Below, piece by piece: positions 1-6,431 of a stretch of 9,637 nt of DNA (its first letter is position 1; every line of letters begins with the position of its first letter). This DNA comes from Ignavibacteriales bacterium (GTDB lineage: Bacteria > Bacteroidota > Ignavibacteria > Ignavibacteriales > Melioribacteraceae): the NCBI GenBank assembly GCA_007280825.1, contig QYQI01000102.1:1-9637 (forward strand). The letters are read 5' to 3'. Below the pieces are notes generated by a model. The model had not been told where the DNA came from, did not search any database, and was given only the letters and a program-made list of their open reading frames with translations. The translations under genes were made by a program, and so were the position numbers.

Positions 1-2
1 AA

Positions 3-1208
3 AAAATGTTTAACAAAAAATCCTAGTATAGCTGCAGCAGTGATCTGTGGTATTACAATAAAGAAATTAAAGATGCCCATATAAACACCCATCTTTTCAG
101 AAGGAATGGAACCTGCGAGTATTGCGTAAGGCATAGCAAGAATTGATGACCAAGCTAAACCAATTCCTAATTCGGAAATGAGTAAAAGATTAGGATTCTT
201 AATAACATAAAATGATGCAAGCCCGATTCCTCCACAAATTAGACTAATCATGTGTACAGTTTTGCGTGAAGATCTTTTTGCAATCCATGGAAGAAGAAAT
301 GCTGTAAGTGCTGCGAAGCCATTGTAAATCGCAAATAAAACACCAACCCAATTTGCTCCCTCATTAAATAAAACTGAAGAGGTATCAGTCGCTCCATATA
401 TGTGATGTGTCACAGCTGGAGTTGTATAAATCCACATTGCGAAAAGTGCAAACCAAGAAAAAAATTGTACGACTGCAAGTTGAATCATTGTTCTAGGCAT
501 TCCAACAAAAGATTTAAATATTTCAGCAACTCCTTTAAGTAAGCCCTTACTTTTCAATTTGTTATGTTCAAATTGATCTATATTTTCTGGAGGATATTCT
601 TTAGTACGAAAGACCGTCCAACCAACTGCTGATATAAATGCAAATGCGCCTATATAAAATGAATAGCGTACTGATGGTGGAATTTGTCCTGTCGGTGCCG
701 TATTACTTATCCCTAGCCAATTAGTAAAAATATATGGCAATACTGATGCTATGATTGCTCCAGTTCCAATAAAAAAACTTTGAACAGCAAACCCAGTAGT
801 TCTTTGTTCAGACGGAAGTAGATCAGCAACTAAAGCGCGGAATGGTTCCATAGAAATATTTATTGATGCATCCATAATCCATAGCATACCCGCGGCGACC
901 CAAAGTGCTGGAGAGTTGGGCATTATTAATAATGCAAGAGAAGCAAGTATAGCACCAATTAGAAAATATGGGCGACGTCTGCCTAATTTTCCCCACGTTC
1001 TATCGCTTAAATAACCTATGATTGGCTGAACGATTAATCCTGTAACTGGTGCTGCAATCCATAAGATTGGTATTTGATCTATACTCGCTCCCAGAGTTTC
1101 AAATATTCTACTGACGTTTGCATTCTGAAGAGCGAAACCGAATTGTATTCCTAAAAAACCAAAACTCATATTCCAAACTTGCCAGAAATTTAATCGTACT
1201 TTTGTCAT
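3..1208 (-). CDS. MFS sugar transporter, SLC45/GPH-like (3' end beyond the window)
   Basis: This is an inner-membrane secondary transporter, probably a sugar:cation symporter of the SLC45/sucrose-maltose type. I translated 402 codons from ATG at 1208; the frame stays open to the window edge, so the C-terminus is missing. Family members are commonly about 430-480 residues, so most of the protein is here. The hydrophobic helices are typical of a 12-TM MFS protein. The signature after TM2 is clear: GYLSDRTWGKLGRRRP at residues 65-80, close to the D-R-x5-GRRRP loop of plant and animal sucrose/SLC45 carriers. EPFRALVADLLPSEQRTTGF (121-140) is a second family hallmark. An AAGG ribosome binding site lies 7 nt upstream of the start. 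The gene diverges from the operon that carries PTS and sugar-phosphate genes. The exact substrate (maltose, sucrose or another glycoside) cannot be read from the sequence. Family is confident, substrate is inference. Confidence 0.88.
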   Translation of the reverse strand, partial: MTKVRLNFWQVWNMSFGFLGIQFGFALQNANVSRIFETLGASIDQIPILWIAAPVTGLIVQPIIGYLSDRTWGKLGRRRPYFLIGAILASLALLIMPNSPALWVAAGMLWIMDASINISMEPFRALVADLLPSEQRTTGFAVQSFFIGTGAIIASVLPYIFTNWLGISNTAPTGQIPPSVRYSFYIGAFAFISAVGWTVFRTKEYPPENIDQFEHNKLKSKGLLKGVAEIFKSFVGMPRTMIQLAVVQFFSWFALFAMWIYTTPAVTHHIYGATDTSSVLFNEGANWVGVLFAIYNGFAALTAFLLPWIAKRSSRKTVHMISLICGGIGLASFYVIKNPNLLLISELGIGLAWSSILAMPYAILAGSIPSEKMGVYMGIFNFFIVIPQITAAAILGFFVKHF

Positions 1209-1214
1209 AAAGTT

Positions 1215-1220
1215 ACCTTA
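1215..1220 (-). promoter_or_regulatory. Ribosome binding site of the MFS transporter
   Basis: On the minus strand the motif TAAGGT (core AAGG, 1216-1219) lies 7 nt before the ATG at 1208. It is the best-spaced Shine-Dalgarno match near this end and supports the chosen start. Confidence 0.6.
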
Positions 1221-1317
1221 TGATTTAAGAATTATTTCTAAAGCAATTTAACCGATTGTTATATAAAATTCTTGTTTAAAGAGTTATAAGCAATAAAAGA
1301 TTCTCACTTAAAAAATA

Positions 1318-1339
1318 TTTATTTTGTTAACGAAATAAA
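1318..1339. repeat. 22-bp near-perfect inverted repeat, candidate operator
   Basis: The dyad is centred on the GTTAAC core between 1328 and 1329. Ten of the eleven base pairs match; the exception is T1325 opposite G1332. It has no loop, so it looks more like a binding site for a dimeric regulator than an RNA hairpin. It ends 12 nt before the fni start codon, where a bound protein would block initiation or sit at the transcript start. It lies about 110 bp upstream of the divergent transporter. Which regulator binds is unknown, and AT-rich sequence produces some dyads by chance. Confidence 0.45.
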
Positions 1340-1351
1340 AAAGTAATATTC

Positions 1352-2392
1352 ATGCAAGAAAGCAACACTTCAAATCGGAAAAAAGATCACATAGAACTTT
1401 GTCTTTCTGAGAATGTTTCATTCAAGACAAAGACTAATGGATTTGAGAACTATGAATTTGAACATTACGCAATAACTGAGGTTGAGTTTAATAAAATTGA
1501 TCTATCCACTAGATTCCTTAAAAAGAAAATTAATTATCCATTCTTAATTTCTTGTATGACTGGCGGAACTGAAGAAGCTAAAAGTATTAATGAAAAATTA
1601 GCAACAGTAGCTAAAGAGTTCCAAATTCCGATAGGTGTTGGAAGCCAAAGACAAGCTTTAGAAGACAAACAGTATCACTCCACTTATAGAGTAGTTAGAA
1701 AGAATGCAGGAAATGTTCCTATACTCGGAAATATTGGCGCAGCTCAAGTTGCTAAATCAAAAAAAATAATTGATGAGATTAGATTGCTTATTGATCTTGT
1801 TGAAGCGGATGGGATGGTCATTCATGTAAATCCGCTTCAAGAATTATTACAAACAGAAGGTGAACCGGATTTTAAGGGATTGATTAAAAATATTGAGAAG
1901 ATTTGTTCTAAAATTAAAACTCCGATTATTGTTAAAGAAGTTGGTTCAGGAATAAGTAAGCGTTCAGCTAAAAGACTTTTGGAAGCCGGTGTTCAAGGAA
2001 TTGATGTTTCCGGTGCAGGTGGAACAAGCTGGGCTGCGGTTGAATTAATGAGAAGTAATAAAGAAGATAATTATTTTCAAGAATGGGGATTGCCTACTTC
2101 ATATTGTGTTAGAAAAGTTAAGGAATTAAAAAAAGATTTTGACTTTACACTTATTTCTTCCGGCGGAATTTCAAACGGAGTTGATATTGCGAAATCAATT
2201 GCACTTGGTGCCGATCTTTCTGCATCTGCAAGAATTATTTTACAAGAAGTTATGAAGAATGATGTAAATGGTGTTGTAGAATTAATCCAATCTTGGTTCT
2301 CAACAGTAAAAAGAATTATGTATTTAACTGGTTGCAAGGATATTCAAACTTTTAAGAAAGTAGGATTAATAAGAAAAGAGGAATTGTATTGA
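1352..2392 (+). CDS. fni: Type 2 isopentenyl-diphosphate delta-isomerase (FMN-dependent)
   Basis: This enzyme interconverts isopentenyl and dimethylallyl diphosphate in the cytoplasm, using reduced FMN and Mg2+. It supplies the starter unit for the prenyl synthase encoded next. The 346-residue length is normal for the family. Visible family motifs in order are RKKDHI (9-14), CMTGG (68-72), GVGSQR (95-100), HVNPLQE (158-164, holding the conserved Gln163 and the Mg-binding Glu164), KEVGSG (195-200), SGAGGTSWA (220-228) and the flavin-phosphate loops SSGGI (269-273) and GADLSASAR (286-294). All point to the TIM-barrel type 2 enzyme, not the Nudix type 1. The ATG at 1352 places RKKDHI at the usual N-terminal position; the Shine-Dalgarno signal is weak. 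Its TGA stop overlaps the next start by 4 bp (TTGA). First gene of the rightward operon. Confidence 0.95.
   Translation: MQESNTSNRKKDHIELCLSENVSFKTKTNGFENYEFEHYAITEVEFNKIDLSTRFLKKKINYPFLISCMTGGTEEAKSINEKLATVAKEFQIPIGVGSQRQALEDKQYHSTYRVVRKNAGNVPILGNIGAAQVAKSKKIIDEIRLLIDLVEADGMVIHVNPLQELLQTEGEPDFKGLIKNIEKICSKIKTPIIVKEVGSGISKRSAKRLLEAGVQGIDVSGAGGTSWAAVELMRSNKEDNYFQEWGLPTSYCVRKVKELKKDFDFTLISSGGISNGVDIAKSIALGADLSASARIILQEVMKNDVNGVVELIQSWFSTVKRIMYLTGCKDIQTFKKVGLIRKEELY
2378..2382 (+). promoter_or_regulatory. Ribosome binding site deciding a TTG start
   Basis: GAGGA lies 6 nt before the TTG at 2389, inside the end of fni. No in-frame ATG is available nearby, so this motif is the main support for TTG initiation of the prenyl synthase. 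Confidence 0.65.
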
Positions 2393-3381
2393 ATTCTAAT
2401 GCGAGAAAATTTAATAGTATTTATAATTATGAGATAGCAAAAATTGAAAAGCAATTAGGACTACTTTTAAAAGGAAAAGAACCAAGATATCTGTATGAAC
2501 CTTGTTCTTATATTCTAAATGGAGGAGGAAAACGTCTTCGTCCGTTTCTTGTTCTAATTTCAGCGAAAGCTGTTGGTGGAAAATTTAAGGATGTTTATAA
2601 TGCAGCAATCGCAGTAGAGATACTTCACAACTTTACTCTTGCACATGATGACATAATGGATAATTCTCCGAAACGGCGCGGAAGAAAGACACTTCACAAA
2701 AAGTATGATGTTAACACTGCAATTCTTGCCGGTGATAATTTAATCGCGCTTGCTTACGATTGTCTTCTAAAAGATTGTAAGAATAATGTAAAAGAAATTG
2801 TTTCAGCATTTACACATGGTGTAATTGAAGTTTGCGAAGGACAAAGCTTAGATAAAGATTTTGAACTTCGACAAAACGTTTCTATAACTGAATACCAAAG
2901 AATGATCTATAAGAAAACTGCAGCGTTGGCTGAAATGTGCTGTTCAATAGGTGCGCAACTGTGTTGTGCTTCAGCAAAAGAAATTAAAGCAGTTTCAAAT
3001 TATGGTAAAAATCTCGGCATGGCTTTTCAATTACAAGATGATCTGCTTGATATTGTTGGCGTAGAAGATCAAATTGGGAAAACAATTGGAAGCGATTTAG
3101 TGGAAGGGAAAAAAACATATTTATTTTTACGTGCACTTGAAAAATCTAATTTTCAAGATCGGACTGAACTTATCAAAGTTATAAAGCAAAAGGGAATTTC
3201 ACGCAGTGAAATTCATAAGTATAGTAAGCTCTATCTAAAATTAGGAGTTATAAAAGATGCTGAGCACGAGATTATGAAATACACTAAATTGGCATTAAAG
3301 AATTTATCATCACTAAAAAAAGGTGAAGGTAAAAATTTAATGATCTGGTTAGCTAATGCTCTTATTACAAGGAACAAATGA
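2389..3381 (+). CDS. trans-Polyprenyl diphosphate synthase (GGPP/FPP synthase-like)
   Basis: This cytosolic enzyme condenses IPP with allylic diphosphates to build the linear chains used for quinones, carotenoids or undecaprenyl precursors. The 330 residues carry the full class I trans-prenyltransferase set: GGGKRLRP (45-52), the first Asp-rich motif HDDIMD (86-91), the following RRGR (96-99), the GQ pair (151-152), the lysine-threonine pair KT (176-177), and the second Asp-rich motif QDDLLD (216-221). The first motif has no two-residue insertion, and Phe82 stands five residues before its first Asp. That pattern resembles archaeal-type GGPP synthases (HTFTLVHDDIMD-like) more than long-chain IspB, which has a small residue there. 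A C15-C20 product is therefore inferred. The start is TTG, overlapping the fni stop, with GAGGA 6 nt upstream. It overlaps ptsH by 4 bp (ATGA). Confidence 0.93.
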   Translation: MNSNARKFNSIYNYEIAKIEKQLGLLLKGKEPRYLYEPCSYILNGGGKRLRPFLVLISAKAVGGKFKDVYNAAIAVEILHNFTLAHDDIMDNSPKRRGRKTLHKKYDVNTAILAGDNLIALAYDCLLKDCKNNVKEIVSAFTHGVIEVCEGQSLDKDFELRQNVSITEYQRMIYKKTAALAEMCCSIGAQLCCASAKEIKAVSNYGKNLGMAFQLQDDLLDIVGVEDQIGKTIGSDLVEGKKTYLFLRALEKSNFQDRTELIKVIKQKGISRSEIHKYSKLYLKLGVIKDAEHEIMKYTKLALKNLSSLKKGEGKNLMIWLANALITRNK

Positions 3382-3644
3382 TCGAACATAAAATAAAAAT
3401 AATCAATAATGCCGGTTTACATACTCGTCCGGCTGCGACAATTGTTAAATTAGCATCAAAGTACAAATGCGATTTTTTTCTGAATAAAGATGGTCTTCAC
3501 ATAAACGGGAAAAGTATAATTGGTGTTATGACACTTGCTGCTGAAAAAGGGTCTGAAATATTGTTGATCTTTGACGGGGAAGATGAAGAACATGCTTCTA
3601 AAGAAATAGTAGATTATTTTAACAGAGGGTTTGACGAACTATAA
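3378..3644 (+). CDS. ptsH: HPr, phosphocarrier protein of the PTS
   Basis: HPr takes phosphate from enzyme I on His15 and passes it to enzymes II or regulatory targets. At 88 residues it has the family size. GLHTRP (13-18) holds the active-site His15 and Arg17 at their canonical numbers. NGKSIIGVM (43-51) holds Ser46, the residue phosphorylated by HPr kinase in Gram-positive and several diderm lineages, followed by the hydrophobic patch of the regulatory helix. Both functional sites are intact, so a catalytic and a regulatory role are possible. The ATG overlaps the stop of the prenyl synthase (ATGA), with AAGGA 4 nt upstream. ptsI follows after a single nucleotide, the usual ptsH-ptsI order. 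Confidence 0.95.
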   Translation: MIEHKIKIINNAGLHTRPAATIVKLASKYKCDFFLNKDGLHINGKSIIGVMTLAAEKGSEILLIFDGEDEEHASKEIVDYFNRGFDEL

Positions 3645-3645
3645 T

Positions 3646-5394
3646 ATGAAATCTGAATCAGAAAATATTTTAAAAGGAATTGCTGCCGCACCTGGTATAG
3701 CAATATCGAAGGCGTTTCTTTACAAAAAAGAAAAAGAAGAAATTGTTAATGATCCAATCACAGATGTAAATGAAGCTCTACAAAATCTTGAAATAGCGTT
3801 GCACCAATCCAAAAAAGAATTAAGGAAAATATTTTCTCTTGCAGTTGATAAACTGGGTGAGAAAAGAGCTGCAATATTTGAAGCTCAAATTATGATCCTT
3901 GACGATCCGATTCTTGTCGCAACAATTCAAAATAGAATTAAAAATGAAAAACGCGTTCCGGAATACATCGTTAATGATGAGATTTCTAAATACACAGATC
4001 TTATGAACCTCTCGCATGAATCTTACATGAAAGAACGTTCTCATGATATTGAGGACATAAAGAATAGAATTATTAGAAATCTCAAAAAGAAAAAATGGAA
4101 ATCCAGAATTACTAATGATGTTGTAGTAATTACTACAACTGTAACTCCATCAGATACGGTTTTATTCTCACGTGTAAATGTTAAGGGATACGTAACGGAT
4201 TTTGGTGGTTTAACTTCTCACGCTGCGATTGTTGCAAGATCATTAAATATTCCGGCTGTTGTTGGTCTGCATGATGCAACTAATAGGATTAAAGAAAATG
4301 ATCTTATAATTATTGACGGATATAAAGGTGAAGTAATTATTAATCCTACCGATAAACAGCTTCAACACTATCAAAAGAAAATTGATAAGCTTACGAAAGA
4401 AGATCATGAATTAATTAAACTCCGCGATTTATCTGCAACAACATTAGACGGTAAAGAGATTCAACTGTTGGCAAATCTTGATCTAATTGAAGAGATGGAA
4501 TTTATTGTACAGAACAGAGCAAAAGGTGTTGGTCTTGTACGCACAGAACAATTGTTCGAAGTATATGAAACATTCGCTGATGAAGAGGAACAATTCAGTG
4601 TTTATAAAAATATTGCGGAAAGGATTTATCCTGAAATTGTAATAATACGTGCATTTGATATCGGTGGAGATAAAGTTTTGCCTGTTGATCTAAAAGAACC
4701 AAATCCGTTTTTGGGCTGGAGAGGAATTCGTTTGTTGTTAGATAATACTCAACTTTTCAAAACTCAAATACGTGCAGTCTTAAGAGCAAGTACACATAAA
4801 AATATAAAATTTATGCTGCCTATGATTTCTTCTCTATATGAAATCCGAGCTTCTAAAGAAATTATTGATCAATGTAAATCCGAATTAAAAAAAGAAGGGA
4901 AACATTTCGATAAGCATATGAGCGTTGGAATTATGATCGAGATTCCGTCCGCAGCTGTGATGATGCAAGATTTTGCCGGTGAAGTTGATTTTGCCAGCAT
5001 TGGTACAAATGATTTAATTCAATATTTACTGGCAGTTGATAGAGGAAACGATATTGTCTCGAATATCTATCAAGAATTTCATCCTGCTGTTGTTAGAACA
5101 CTTTACCACATAATTAATAATGGTAAAAAAACAAAAACGCCGGTTAGTATGTGCGGTGAAATGGCTGCCGATCCGTTTGCAGTTCCGTTATTAATCGGAC
5201 TGGGATTAGAATCGTTAAGTGTTTCAGCTTCTGCTATTCCTCACATTAAAAAAATAATAAGAAGCATTGACCTTAAAGAAGTAGAGCTTTTGGCAAATAA
5301 ATGTTTAGAACTCAAGACTGAAAAAGAAATAAACGATGCAATTCATGAGTATTATAACAGAAAAATAAAAAACCAAATAATAAATTTTTATTGA
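3646..5394 (+). CDS. ptsI: PTS enzyme I (phosphoenolpyruvate-protein phosphotransferase)
   Basis: Enzyme I autophosphorylates from phosphoenolpyruvate and hands the phosphate to HPr, in the cytoplasm. The 582 residues match the family (about 570-580). The phospho-His loop GGLTSHAAIVAR (187-198) contains His192. The PEP-binding barrel shows GLVRTE (296-301, Arg299), RAFDIGGDK (335-343, Arg335), the Mg ligands Glu432 (IEIPSA) and Asp456 (SIGTNDL), Arg466, and SMCGEMA (501-507) with catalytic Cys503. These sit within 1-3 residues of the E. coli numbering, so the enzyme should be active. I start at ATG 3646, one nucleotide after the ptsH stop, giving the expected N-terminus (LKGIAAAPGIA at 9-19). 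An in-frame TTG at 3631 would add five residues but sits only 1 nt from the GAGGG motif at 3625-3629. A 20-bp palindrome lies inside the gene. Confidence 0.95.
   Translation: MKSESENILKGIAAAPGIAISKAFLYKKEKEEIVNDPITDVNEALQNLEIALHQSKKELRKIFSLAVDKLGEKRAAIFEAQIMILDDPILVATIQNRIKNEKRVPEYIVNDEISKYTDLMNLSHESYMKERSHDIEDIKNRIIRNLKKKKWKSRITNDVVVITTTVTPSDTVLFSRVNVKGYVTDFGGLTSHAAIVARSLNIPAVVGLHDATNRIKENDLIIIDGYKGEVIINPTDKQLQHYQKKIDKLTKEDHELIKLRDLSATTLDGKEIQLLANLDLIEEMEFIVQNRAKGVGLVRTEQLFEVYETFADEEEQFSVYKNIAERIYPEIVIIRAFDIGGDKVLPVDLKEPNPFLGWRGIRLLLDNTQLFKTQIRAVLRASTHKNIKFMLPMISSLYEIRASKEIIDQCKSELKKEGKHFDKHMSVGIMIEIPSAAVMMQDFAGEVDFASIGTNDLIQYLLAVDRGNDIVSNIYQEFHPAVVRTLYHIINNGKKTKTPVSMCGEMAADPFAVPLLIGLGLESLSVSASAIPHIKKIIRSIDLKEVELLANKCLELKTEKEINDAIHEYYNRKIKNQIINFY
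4120..4139. repeat. 20-bp perfect palindrome inside ptsI
   Basis: GTTGTAGTAA is followed directly by its exact reverse complement, with no spacer. It encodes part of a Val-Val-Val-Ile-Thr-Thr-Thr beta strand (residues 159-165 region), and Val (GTN) and Thr (ACN) codons are naturally complementary, so much of the symmetry may come from the protein. It could still be a protein-binding site or an mRNA stem. Confidence 0.6.
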
Positions 5395-5397
5395 GGA
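5393..5397 (+). promoter_or_regulatory. Ribosome binding site deciding the isomerase start
   Basis: GAGGA, overlapping the end of ptsI, lies 5 nt before the ATG at 5403. An in-frame TTG at 5391 lies immediately upstream of the motif, partly overlapping it, so the ATG is the credible start. Confidence 0.7.
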
Positions 5398-5402
5398 TTA
5401 AA

Positions 5403-6431
5403 ATGAACTTACAAGAAATGATTTCGAAGTATGATGTTCATAATCAATTCAAAGTATTAACTGATTCTTATGTGCAGGTGGAATATGCATGGAATAATAA
5501 GTTTAGCGTATCATCGATTAAAACATCCAAGATCAAAAATATTATTTTAACCGGTCTTGGCGGATCTGCAATCGGTGGTGATCTTCTGCAAAATTATTTA
5601 CGTACTGAATTAAAATATCCCTACACAGTGAACAGAAATTACGAACTGCCTCTTTATGCTAATGAGAATACTTTGGTGATCGCTTCTTCTTATTCAGGCA
5701 ATACAGAAGAAACAATCGCAGCATTGAATCAAGCGATAAAAAAGAAATGTCAAATTGTTTGTTTATCAACTGGTGGTAAGATCGAAGAGATTGCGATGAA
5801 AAAGAATATACCATTCGCTAAACTATTAAAGGGTTATCAGCCAAGGTTCGCTCTCTGGATAAATTTTTTTACATTGCTTAAGATTGTCCATTCATTGAAA
5901 TTAGTTCCCAGTCAAACAAAAAATGTTCAACAAGTAATTGAGTTATTAAAAAGAAAAGGATTAGAGTATTCGAAAGAGACTAATGCTGCATTGAATTTAG
6001 CCGAACAGATGCTTGGTTTTATTCCATTAATTTATGCAGTTAGCGATTATACGTCTGTTGTAGGAACAAGAATAAAAGGACAGTTTAATGAAAATGCCAA
6101 ACATCATGCTTTCTTTGGATATTTGCCTGAACTCGATCATAATGAAATTTTAGGATGGGAAGGATATAAACCTACAATGAATATAAAGCTGATCAATATT
6201 CTTGATGAAGGTTATCATCCTCAAGTTAAGAAACGATATGATCTAACTTCCGAAATGGTTAGAAAAGCCGGAGCGGAAGTTATTGATCTTAAAAGTAACG
6301 AAGCTAATGCAAAACTAAGATTGGTAGATTTAATCTTTCTTGGCGATTGGGCAACTTATTATCACGCTGTATTACGCGAATTTGATCCGACAAGTATTGA
6401 TAGTATAAATTATTTAAAGGCACATCTTTGA
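5403..6431 (+). CDS. Bifunctional phosphoglucose/phosphomannose isomerase (SIS domain)
   Basis: This cytosolic enzyme interconverts glucose-6-P or mannose-6-P with fructose-6-P, linking sugar uptake to glycolysis and to activated mannose. It belongs to the small PGI/PMI family first described in archaea (Pyrobaculum, Aeropyrum), not to the long classical Pgi. It has 342 residues from the ATG at 5403. The first SIS domain shows GLGGSAIGGDL (51-61) and the sugar-phosphate loop SYSGNTEET (96-104). The second shows TRIKGQFNENAK (222-233), with Glu230 as the probable catalytic base, and ELDHNEI (243-249) with His246 as the ring-opening His. The C-terminus (FDPTSIDSINYLK, 327-339) matches the family's DP(T)...I..LK ending. 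It follows ptsI after 8 nt and overlaps the next gene by 4 bp (TTGA). Substrate breadth is inferred from the family. Confidence 0.9.
   Translation: MNLQEMISKYDVHNQFKVLTDSYVQVEYAWNNKFSVSSIKTSKIKNIILTGLGGSAIGGDLLQNYLRTELKYPYTVNRNYELPLYANENTLVIASSYSGNTEETIAALNQAIKKKCQIVCLSTGGKIEEIAMKKNIPFAKLLKGYQPRFALWINFFTLLKIVHSLKLVPSQTKNVQQVIELLKRKGLEYSKETNAALNLAEQMLGFIPLIYAVSDYTSVVGTRIKGQFNENAKHHAFFGYLPELDHNEILGWEGYKPTMNIKLINILDEGYHPQVKKRYDLTSEMVRKAGAEVIDLKSNEANAKLRLVDLIFLGDWATYYHAVLREFDPTSIDSINYLKAHL
6416..6420 (+). promoter_or_regulatory. Ribosome binding site deciding a TTG start
   Basis: AAAGG lies 7 nt before the TTG at 6428. The first in-frame ATG is far inside the gene, after the signal peptide, so this motif plus the signal peptide support TTG initiation. 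Confidence 0.6.

Larger units (their letters stand above)
1209..1351. promoter_or_regulatory. Divergent intergenic region, expected to hold both promoters
   Basis: This 143-base, very AT-rich stretch separates the leftward transporter from the rightward operon, so promoters for both directions should lie in it. I see several TATAAT-like runs (for example TATATAA on the minus strand around 1260-1266, and TTATAA at 1284-1289 on the plus strand) and TTGTTA/TTGTTT runs at 1256 and 1272. None pairs into a -35/-10 set with 16-18 nt spacing, so I do not assign a promoter. No terminator-like GC hairpin is present. The only strong structure is the inverted repeat listed separately. Confidence 0.5.

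Noticed and set aside
1209..1351. Rho-independent terminator or riboswitch in the divergent region
   Set aside because: No GC-rich hairpin with a U-tract and no long conserved fold is visible. The one dyad is AT-rich and has no loop.
2077..2337. Antisense ORF of 86 codons inside fni
   Set aside because: It lies wholly opposite a well-conserved enzyme and has no recognisable domain or start signal.
3631..3645. TTG at 3631 as the ptsI start
   Set aside because: It sits only 1 nt after the GAGGG motif and overlaps ptsH by 14 bp. The ATG at 3646 gives the normal enzyme I N-terminus.
3820..4044. Antisense ORF of 74 codons inside ptsI
   Set aside because: It is a shadow of a conserved gene, with a composition (Phe, Cys, Asn, Ile) typical of reverse-read AT-rich coding DNA.
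5391..5402. TTG at 5391 as the isomerase start, forming another TTGA overlap
   Set aside because: The ribosome binding site GAGGA lies at 5393-5397, overlapping this codon's last base, so it can only serve the ATG at 5403.
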